This document shows positions 19,115 to 25,612 of a stretch of 25,612 nucleotides of DNA, piece by piece. Position 1 is the first letter of the stretch. Each line of letters opens with the position of its first letter. The notes below the pieces were generated by a model that saw nothing but the letters and a program-made list of their open reading frames with translations, made no database searches and was not told the DNA's origin. This stretch comes from Polymyxa betae (lineage: Eukaryota; Endomyxa; Phytomyxea; Plasmodiophorida; Plasmodiophoridae). A program made the position numbers and the translations under genes. Where the stretch lies: contig RBZT01000744.1 of the NCBI GenBank assembly GCA_003693705.1, forward strand, positions 1 to 25,612, in the 5' to 3' direction.

Positions 19115-20054
19115 ACGTTATGGGCCCAGCAAACACTATAAGGGAGCTCAGCTTATTGGAATTGAAAATTATAGCGTGTGGAAAATGATGATGCGTTCAT
19201 TTTTGGATCGCAACGATTTGCAACAGTACGTTGCTGCTGGTAGCGGAGACGATGAACAGCGAACACGTCGGGCCAAGGCTGTATATGACGAAATACTGTG
19301 TTCGATATCGTCCAGTGTATTACCGAGTTTCACGTCTATGAGAAATGCAAGAGACTTATGGCGAGCAGTGGTAGCCAAATTCGAGAATCAGTCCGCGACT
19401 CATGTGAACACTCTGCGTACGCAGTTACAGCGTATGAAACTGTTTGAGGGTTTACGCGTTTTTGGACAAGTCTATTACGATTACAGAAGAACTTCTTCAA
19501 GTAGATCCTCATGCATCAGAAGTCGATTCTATTCAAATGCTGATTACAAATATCAAGACTCAGCGTTATGAGGCTGAACTAGTTTAATTCTTAATGATAT
19601 GGATGGAATGACTATCGATACATTTTGTGATGGTCTCAAACAGTACGAAGAACATCTTTCTATGCGGTTTGGTTCCGGTAAACATAAGAAGAATCAAAAT
19701 AAGGATGAAGAACAGCTCTTGTTCGCTGGTGATCAGTTCCGAGCAAAACGAAACCCCCGATTTCTGAAATGTTATAACTGCGGACGTCGCGGACATTTAG
19801 CGTGGGATTGTTGGTCAAAGAATCAAGATAAAGAAGACAGTCCTGAGGAGCTGGCGTTAACAGCTGATGAAGACATTTCAAATTCATCAACATTGTGTTA
19901 CGTGGACTCCGGTGCATCACGACATATGACCGGATCTAAACACCTTCTGCAAGATTATGAGGACCTGGATAAGCCTGCAGATATTATTACAGCTAATGGC
20001 GTCAAGATGTCCGGGATTGGTGAAGGGAAGATGAAAATGGGGCCATTAATATGA
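19058..20054 (+). pseudogene. Copia Gag and protease region (5' half of the split element), frameshifted
   Basis: The Gag fold is visible in YKGAQLIGIENYSVWKMMMR, LWRAVVAKFENQSATHVNTL and LRTQLQRMKLFEGL. After frame changes come LLQVDPHASEVDSIQMLITN and GMTIDTFCDGLKQYEEHLSM. The CCHC zinc knuckle CYNCGRRGHLAWDC is at about 19770-19812, and the protease motif YVDSGASRHMTG at about 19898-19935. Gag packages the RNA into particles and the Asp protease cuts the polyprotein. The lesions are one-base shifts near 19130, 19470, 19585 and 20040. With identical LTRs such damage is unexpected, so assembly indels or trans-mobilisation of a defective copy are possible. The start is likely the ATG within the LTR. 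Confidence 0.85.
19117..19131 (+). other. Primer-binding site complementary to the anticodon arm of initiator tRNA-Met
   Basis: The 15 nt GTTATGGGCCCAGCA lie 2 bp after the LTR end. They are the exact complement of TGCTGGGCCCATAAC, the anticodon stem-loop of eukaryotic initiator tRNA-Met (compared from memory of the conserved sequence). Drosophila copia is known to prime from a 5' half-molecule of this tRNA ending at nucleotide 39, and this site begins at the matching base. Most copia elements instead bind the 3' end of the tRNA (TGGTATCAGAGC-type sites), which is not seen here. Confidence 0.8.
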
Positions 20055-21409
20055 AAGATGTACTTTATGTTACACATCTAAAGACAAGTTTGTTCTCAGT
20101 GAGCGCTGCTACTAAGACTAAGAATGTCGCTGATATTCGTTTTGGTCCGGAAATTTGATATGCCATCTTTCACGGTAAACAATATCAACTAGGTGTTCGT
20201 CAAGGCAAAGCCTATGCTCTGAAAGTTGAAGCAGATGGGAAAGAGTCCCCTATTGATCGAGAACTGCTTCATCAAAGATTAGGCCACCTCAATTATGCAA
20301 CAATGGAGAAAATGATCACTTCTGGGACAGTATACGGAGCCAAATTGACTGGCGCAAAGCCCGATTTGTGCGAGGGTTGCGTAGCGGCAAAATTGAGTCA
20401 GTCTTCTTTCCAAACACGACCAAGTTCCCGGGAGGCTACTGCAATCAACGATTTTATACATTCAGATGTCGTTGGGCCTATGAAATCGCAATCATTGGGA
20501 GGTAAAAAATATGTTGTCTTTTTTATAGATGATTATTCCAGATATGTAACTGCTTATTTTTTGGCGGCGAAAAGCGATGTCTATAACGCATTCAAGGAAT
20601 ATAAAAGGTTCGCGGAAACGTTGCATAAACGTCCAATTGGTCGAATTCGTTCTGATAATGGAGGAGAATACACTTCTGCGAAGATTATCAATTGGCTAAC
20701 GAAAAGCGGCATTAAACAGGAGTTGACTGTCGCAAGGAGACCGCAACAGAATGGAGTTGCGGAGCGTTATAATCGGACTGTTATTGAGATGGCAAGGGCT
20801 ATGTTATTGTCATCGGCGTTAGCCAGAAATTATTGGGCAGAGGCAGTTCAAACTGCTGTTTATATTCGTAATCGATGTTCGTCATCGTGTTTACCCAAGG
20901 GAAAGACTCCTTTTGAGCTATGGGCGCATCGAAAGCCAAGTGTACGTCATCTGCGCGTTTTCGGATCTAAAGTGTGGTATAAAGTTGATCAAGCTGGCAA
21001 GTTTGATCGTAGGGCTCGAGAAGGTATCTTTATAGGATATCCAGCTAATAAGAAGGGATACCGGATTATGGACCAATCCTCAAAGAAAGTTATTGTGAGC
21101 CGAGATGTTGTGTTTCAAGAATCCAGAAAACAACAAGTTGATCTTGATAATGATGAACTGGATATCGAAAATCCGGACATCAAGGTCCTTGAATCTGAAC
21201 CTGGATCCAGAGTGGAAGAAACCCCTGCTAGACGATCCAGTCGAATGCGGAAACAGCCGACCAGATTTAGTGAAGAGCAGACATTATTTTGTTATATTTG
21301 TCAAGAACAAGATGATCCAAAATCCCGAATCGGAGCTTTGAAAGACAAGGACGCAAAAGAATGGAAAAAAGCAATGGAGACTGAGTATAGCGCGTTAATG
21401 AATGCTTGC
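20055..21409 (+). pseudogene. Copia integrase and linker, cut off at the start of reverse transcriptase
   Basis: The pre-integrase part has MKDVLYVTHLKTSLFSVSAA, a TGA at 20156-20158, then LLHQRLGHLNYATMEKM and CEGCVAAKL, the H-H-C-C zinc site. The catalytic core shows IHSDVVGPM (first Asp), RSDNGGEYTS (second Asp) and PQQNGVAERYNRTVIE (Glu), followed by GKTPFELWAHRKPSVRHLRV and the GKFDRRAREGIFIGY element of copia integrases. The last copia-like residues (AKEWKKAMETEYSAL) lead into RT, but homology stops at about 21409. The frame then runs on into unrelated sequence. The missing RT-RNase H part is at 11419-12933 on the other strand. From 20159 on the integrase frame is intact. Confidence 0.92.
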
Positions 21410-21519
21410 TTTGTGATTCCAGCAGCAAGCTTTACTGTTGGAGCCAGTGTTAGCGCACCGAACTCGGAAGATCTCGATGAAAGTAGCGGTTCTTAACAGC
21501 CCGAATTAGAAAGCGACTA
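21407..21519 (+). other. Right inversion breakpoint and host-derived tail fused to integrase
   Basis: After the TGC at 21407-21409 the integrase frame continues for about 28 foreign residues (FVIPAASFTVGASVSAPNSE, then an acidic DLDESSGS) to a TAA at 21494-21496. Joined on paper to the foreign leader of the RT fragment at 12937-12981, these two pieces make one open frame, as expected if they were parts of one host exon before the inversion. The same frame after the stop (ESDYNVNDRLIVEESTAEK) still looks coding-like, so the host gene may already have been damaged. Confidence 0.6.
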
Positions 21520-21539
21520 TAATGTCAACGATCGATTGA

Positions 21540-21864
21540 TTGTCGAGGAATCCACTGCAGAGAAGCATCCGTCCAACGGAAAGCTATCAGAACACCAGAG
21601 TTATTGAGCTGACCCGGCGCAATCAGAAAATTAAGCAGAAAGATAGCATTGCTTGGTGCGCTCATGAATTCAGATTGGCTTTATCGCAAGGTTGGATCTC
21701 AAAACTTGAAGAAAAAGTCGAGAAAATTCAGCAACGACAGCAGCATGAATGTGGCCGGGCTGGGCCAGTACAGCGGCGACAAGCAAAAGGGCGGTGAGCA
21801 GAATGGTGAAGAGGCAGGAGGGCATCATGAACGACCGTTAGAGAATCTCTCTCGGACTCCGTGA
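21540..21864 (+). other. Charged open frames, possibly a decayed coding exon
   Basis: Two overlapping plus-strand frames (21540-21797 and 21649-21864) encode K/E/Q-rich helical segments such as WISKLEEKVEKIQQRQQ and GDKQKGGEQNGEEAGG. They could continue the host exon cut at 21409 after frameshifts. The complement of the second frame is the signal-peptide-like frame listed next, and only one of them is likely to be real. Confidence 0.25.
21670..21828 (-). CDS. Small open frame with a strong signal-peptide-like N-terminus
   Basis: The minus-strand ATGATG at 21823-21828 starts a 52-residue frame, MMPSCLFTILLTALLLVAAV followed by LAQPGHIHAA. This has a short polar start, a 17-residue hydrophobic core and a likely signal-peptidase site after VLA. 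The remaining 28 residues form an amphipathic, L/A/R-containing stretch. It is too short for most ORF screens. It could be exon 1 of a secreted protein. The caution is that it is the complement of a K/E/Q-rich plus-strand frame, and such complements look hydrophobic by the genetic code. Confidence 0.35.
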   Translation of the reverse strand: MMPSCLFTILLTALLLVAAVLAQPGHIHAAVVAEFSRLFLQVLRSNLAIKPI

Positions 21865-21997
21865 AGGGTCCAATAAAACTGACGGAGGCCGCGCACTCCC
21901 GCAGAATTGAAAGCCGAAAATATGCGCAAAATTTTCAGAGCCAATGTGAGCGGATCTGCAAATACGGCCGCCTACATAGGGGCAATGAGACAATTTG

Positions 21998-22370
21998 TTA
22001 TCGCTTTGGAAGAGGACTTGTAATATTTGAAGGTATCAAGATCGCGATATCTTTGATTGTTTGAAGCACACCGAGTTTCGACAGCTGAGGGTCGTCGCGT
22101 TCGTACTCAACTGCAATGAGTTGGTCTTCTGGTGTTGTTGAGTTGATGGAGGATCCACTCATCTTGAATGAGATAGTAGCTGACGTCACTTCCATCGGGA
22201 GTAGGGAACAGTGGTTGATCACTGCTGTTTCTGTTGATTAGACGTGATCTATCCGATAATCTTGTGAACAGGCACAAAAAGGTTCGACTAAGAATTGTGC
22301 CCTCTTGTGTTCCCAGATATGGAATGAAACTTGCGGTCAGATTGGTGACAACAAGATCTGATATGAGCAC
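21998..22370 (-). CDS. Hypothetical minus-strand gene piece in two frames
   Basis: The frame from 22370 (LVVTNLTASFIPYLGTQEGT) is coding-like to about 22170. A second frame then takes over to 21998 with MSGSSINSTTPEDQLIAVEY and LGVLQTIKDIAILIPSNI. An acceptor-like TTCAAG immediately precedes the MSGSS codons, so the second part may be its own exon start or a spliced continuation. No family is recognised. Confidence 0.3.
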
Positions 22371-22929
22371 CCAGCACTGGGCGACCCTAACCCTGTCATT
22401 TCAAAAAATATTGGATGTTGTATGGCTCTACAAACTCTAACTCTGGATATCGATCAACTATGATGGGCTCACTAAGGGATTGGATTCACAATATTCTATA
22501 AAGACAGATACGAATCTTCATTACTGCAGCAATCGTCTCAAGTTTAAGCCCGTGGTTGCCACACATTTGCAAAACATTCAACTGGCTCTTTCTATGAAAA
22601 AAGCCTATTTGTGTTATCAAACGTCGCCGATTGCACCATTCATCTATGTATTTATATCACGCCGATTCCAAGTGTCATAGCAATCCGAGATCTGCTTTTC
22701 GTCCCAGATTTCAAGTTGTAGCAATTGTCACATTTTCTCCGACTTCGGCTTCGACAGAGACTCTGATCGTTCAGAGATCGCAAATCTTCTTTTCAAATCA
22801 AACATTTTTTTCAACATTCTAAAACGAAGGTAATTCATCATCAAATGTCAGTAAGCGACTCGCTTAAAAATGTCGAATCCAGCACCATTATCCACCAAGG
22901 TCGAATAACTTGATTCTAACCCTATCGTG

Positions 22930-23282
22930 AGAAATCGTCCCAAGACGGTGCCGATGGGATCCCTGACGCAAACCGACGCCAACTCCAATACAAAGGAACC
23001 CGATATGCAAGACAGCGGTCGTCCCGGTCCCCGGCCCAGTACGACCGATTCAACAGACACGACCAAATGAGCAGAAACAGAGTGCCGAACGCTCCAGAAC
23101 ATCCAGCCATGCTGCCCGGTTACGCTTCACGTTTTCTTCCTGAAGGTCGGCAGGATCCTAGAGAGCTCTCGTCCAGCAGATTTGGGCCGTCTTCAAGCTT
23201 GCATGTGATGGCCCGCGATTGGAACGTGACCCCGATTACTAAGGACACTATTTGTTGGTTAATTGTTTATGGCCTCATATAG
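22930..23282 (+). CDS. Hypothetical arginine-rich exon
   Basis: A frame open from about 22938, just after TTCTAACCCTATCGTGAG, encodes a soluble R/Q/D/S-rich segment (DANRRQLQYKGTRYARQRSS, MSRNRVPNAPEHPAML, FLPEGRQDPRELSSSRFGPS). A donor-like GTGACC follows MARDWN near 23226. The branch-point-like CTAAC before it and the donor after it suggest an internal exon. The minus-strand frames across the same bases (22848-23110) are less protein-like. No domain is recognised. Confidence 0.35.
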
Positions 23283-23590
23283 TGATTCGGGATTCAATCG
23301 GCAACTTCTGAAGAGCTCGCAATCTTATCGTAGATAAGAATCATCAAATGCTAGTCCAAACCTAACCCGAGATGCTTCAATGTTGATTCGAGATTGCATT
23401 GAACTGAGAAAAGGGTAAACTTACAGCAATGTCTCTGACAATGAGAATGACAAAACAACACAAAAGGGGAGGCCATGTGGCGCAACCCTTCTGGCTCGAC
23501 TTGGAGCAGCCACTTTGGCTTTGGATGGTTGTACTGTGGAGTTGCACTGACACCTGGGTTTCTCAGCCTGCCATCAATTTTCACTCGCCA

Positions 23591-23772
23591 CTGTCAGATA
23601 GGGTTTCCTCACTCAACCAAGGCGCAGCCCTCGATTGTCAATGATCCCACGCCTCTGTCAGATAGGGTTTCCTCACTCAACAAAGGCGCAGCCCTCGATT
23701 TTCAATGATCCCACGCCTCTGTCAGATAGGGTTTCCACAGTCAACCATGGCGCAGCCCTCGATTGTGAATTT
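23591..23772. repeat. 64-bp tandem repeat, about three copies, upstream of GST copy 2
   Basis: Units start at 23591, 23655 and 23719 with CTGTCAGATAGGGTTTCC and contain GGCGCAGCCCTCGATT. Copies 1 and 2 differ at very few positions; copy 3 is slightly more diverged and truncated. The array ends about 35 bp before the GST start codon, so it occupies the likely promoter and 5' untranslated region. Confidence 0.92.
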
Positions 23773-23804
23773 TAAGTGTCTGTTGATTGTCGTCATTCTT
23801 AACA

Positions 23805-24491
23805 ATGGCGCAACAACCCGACATCACCATTACCTACTTCGACCTGACCGGCAAGGGCGAACCGATTCGTCTCGCATTGACGATCGGTGGGATCCCGTTC
23901 AAAGACGAACGTCTCCAACGAGAAGACTGGCTCGCCTTGAAGCCCAAGACGCCATTCGGGCAGCTGCCAACCATGACGATTAATGGTGAGACCTTTGCCC
24001 AATCGCATGCCTTGCTTCGTTATGCTGGACGTCTTTCTGGTCTGTATCCGGAGGATCCAATTCAAGCGCTGAAGGTGGACATGATTGGCGACCAGGTCGA
24101 AGATATCATCCAAAACTTGTACCCAGCCTTCCACGAAGAGGATCCCGGTAAACAGAAGGCTCTGATAGAGGAAATCGTTAAGTCGAAACTACCTGGACCG
24201 TGTTCGGCTCTGGAGAAGTTCATCTGCAAAGAAAAATCGGGATGCTCTGTAGGGTCATCTCTTACCACTGCTGATTTACTCATCTACAATTTGGCGTCGC
24301 TTTTCAAATCTGGTGACTTTTGTTGCTAATGCATTCTAAAACCTTTCTCTTATATTTCCACGTTAGATCGTTTTTCTAAATCCCCGAATAACGCTTTCGA
24401 ATCCTACAAGAATATTAACCGAGTTTATGACACTGTCTGCGGCAATCCTAAAGTCGTCGAATGGAACCACAAACACTTCAAGAATGCCTAA
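23805..24491 (+). CDS. Glutathione S-transferase, sigma-like (copy 2)
   Basis: Two exons, 23805-24312 and 24367-24491, are split by a 54-bp phase-1 intron (GTGACT...CACGTTAG with GCTAAT inside), giving 210 residues. The ATG at 23805 is chosen because the next upstream in-frame codons have no ATG and the first residues align with copy 1. The thioredoxin-like domain has ITITYFDLTGKGEPIRLAL with the catalytic Tyr, FGQLPTMTINGETFAQS and the LLRYAGRLSGLYPEDP helix. The C-terminal domain has VGSSLTTADLLIYNLASLFK and ends NPKVVEWNHKHFKNA. It probably conjugates glutathione in detoxification or oxidative-stress response in the cytosol. It is clearly paralogous to 15151-15828 (same intron site), with both active-site regions intact. 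A long antisense frame over exon 1 is a shadow. Confidence 0.95.
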
Positions 24492-24718
24492 TCGACTGTC
24501 TAAGCAGTTCAGCACAAGTTGGCGACCTTCTTTGATTACTAAATCCGATTGGTTTTATTAGTATATTTGTTTTAAATTAGTCTAGCACAAACCAAGTCTA
24601 GAATCCAGTATTTACAAAGCATTTTTGTTCTGCCTTGGACATCGAAATATCAAGATACCTTTCGAACCATCCCTCTCGAAACCCACAAAATGCGACCGGT
24701 TTTCCTAAAAATTATAAA

Positions 24719-24789
24719 TGCGCCGTCCGGGAATCGAACCCGGGACAACTCGTTGGCAACGAGCTATTATACCACTTAACCAACAGCGC
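24719..24789 (-). tRNA. tRNA-Gly (anticodon GCC), copy 2
   Basis: The 71 nt are identical to the copy at 17511-17581, including both internal promoter boxes and the GCC anticodon in loop TTGCCAA. On the minus strand the gene is followed within 10 bp by a TTTTT run, a normal polymerase III terminator. It lies about 230 bp downstream of GST copy 2, on the opposite strand. Confidence 0.95.
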
Positions 24790-24826
24790 TTAATTTTATG
24801 TAACATTAACGTCCAATAGATCTAAC

Positions 24827-25246
24827 ATGCGACTACACAATAAAATCAGTCAGTGCCAAAACTGGATCGTGCAGGTCATGGCCCTGGGCAAGTACGGCAT
24901 CAAAACGCGAACTCGGAGTCGTTCAAAATTCGAATTTGCAGATATACCTATTGAATACAAGGACACTTGTCATTTCGACTGATTTCTCTAACGGCTTCAA
25001 AATCGTTGCTCTGTAATACAGATCTAATACGAGCAGGTACAGAAGATCGTGAAACAATGTCCTTACTATCAACGATCGCAGTCCCTGATCGTCCGATACC
25101 AAGATCAGTTCGTGGACCAGTACGACCGTCCTCCGGAGGCCGAAGAAATTAGGATTATCCGTTCGGTTGCTGTTTCAACATCCATCCGCCAGCTCTGCTG
25201 GAAAAAACAGGAGGCCAAATACAAATTTCTGCCGCTCCAGACTTAA
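24827..25246 (+). CDS. Hypothetical gene, probably two exons
   Basis: The ATG at 24827 opens a 51-residue basic frame (QCQNWIVQVMALGKYGIKTR, then RSKFEFADIPIEYKDT). A 53-bp GT...ACAG stretch (about 24968-25020) has the size of the other introns here. After it, the best protein-like frame encodes QSLIVRYQDQFVDQYDRPPE and IRQLCWKKQEAKYKFLPLQT and stops at 25246, but the splice phase leads into a different frame. Either a different junction or an indel is involved. No family is recognised. Confidence 0.3.
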
Positions 25247-25372
25247 GATTACAGCATGCCGCATCCGGCAGCATCCTAATCCTAAACACATTTATGTACT
25301 TATTCAATAATGCACTTAGTTTCTGATGGATCGCTGAGGTAATCCCGCATTGGTTGCTCGAGCACTTGCTCG

Positions 25373-25397
25373 CTGTCATGCCCATTGAGCATGACAG
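25373..25397. repeat. Perfect 9-bp inverted repeat (hairpin)
   Basis: CTGTCATGC and GCATGACAG are separated by 7 bases. It lies in the gene-free right end of the window (25247-25612), where I otherwise see only unique, GC-richer sequence. Confidence 0.6.
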
Positions 25398-25612
25398 TAC
25401 TCGCAGCCGCCCAGCCGACCACCAGGCAGTCGTACTGGCCCTTCCTGAGGGGCTGCGCAGAGGGCTGCGCCCCTGCTGACGATTCCTATAGGGGAAGAGC
25501 CCTAACTGTCACGGACTGCGCGGGTCCCCTCATCTCCATACTATGAATGGCGAGGAGCGGCCTCCACGCAACGATTCCGATCAACTCCAAAATTCATACG
25601 TTTCTCATCTCG

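Noticed and set aside
23591-23772. CRISPR-like array
   Set aside because: The repeats are directly adjacent with no spacers, and the context is eukaryotic.
23799-24134. 111-residue antisense frame over GST exon 1
   Set aside because: It is the complement of a well-supported coding exon and has no domain of its own.
15151-24789. GST plus tRNA-Gly as one duplicated block
   Set aside because: The tRNA lies upstream of one GST and downstream of the other, and flanks do not match, so a simple block duplication is not supported even though orientations agree after re-inversion.

Overview
The window looks like a repeat-rich nuclear region of a eukaryote. The evidence is spliced genes with very short introns (about 45-57 bp), a eukaryotic tRNA-Gly pair, a Ty1/copia LTR retrotransposon and several PIF/Harbinger DNA transposons. 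The two glutathione S-transferases read like the sigma-like GSTs of stramenopiles (oomycetes, diatoms). That lineage is an inference from memory of the family; no taxon marker is present.

Layout. 1-3.5 kb: low-confidence host-like gene pieces, including a broken Myb/SANT-like exon and a spliced hypothetical gene. 3.56-4.45 kb: an 888-bp TIR element with TTA target duplications and gene-like cargo. 4.5-7.0 kb and 7.1-8.95 kb: two decayed Harbinger modules, each with a Myb/SANT-like gene (+) converging on a DDE transposase gene (-); the first transposase is split by a 474-bp insert. 9.2-10.45 kb: remnants of an old copia element. 10.45-11.15 kb: a Plant_tran-type Harbinger pseudogene. 11.27-12.94 kb: the 3' half of a young copia element on the minus strand. 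12.94-18.93 kb: a spliced hypothetical secreted-protein gene, GST copy 1 and tRNA-Gly copy 1. 18.93-21.41 kb: the 5' half of the young copia element on the plus strand. 21.4-23.3 kb: small hypothetical exons. 23.6-24.8 kb: a 3 x 64-bp tandem repeat, GST copy 2 and tRNA-Gly copy 2. The rest is mostly featureless.

The main discovery is that the two copia halves are one insertion cut in two. Their 181-bp LTRs read as identical, both outer flanks carry the same 5-bp target duplication CTATC, and the halves are complementary in content (gag-PR-IN versus RT-RH). An inversion of about 8.47 kb (12,937-21,409) with one end inside pol explains this. Re-inverting on paper also rejoins a host reading frame at the other breakpoint and puts both GST genes and both tRNA-Gly genes in matching orientations. 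The element primes from an internal (anticodon-arm) part of initiator tRNA-Met, as Drosophila copia does, and its gag ATG appears to lie inside the LTR, as in Ty1.
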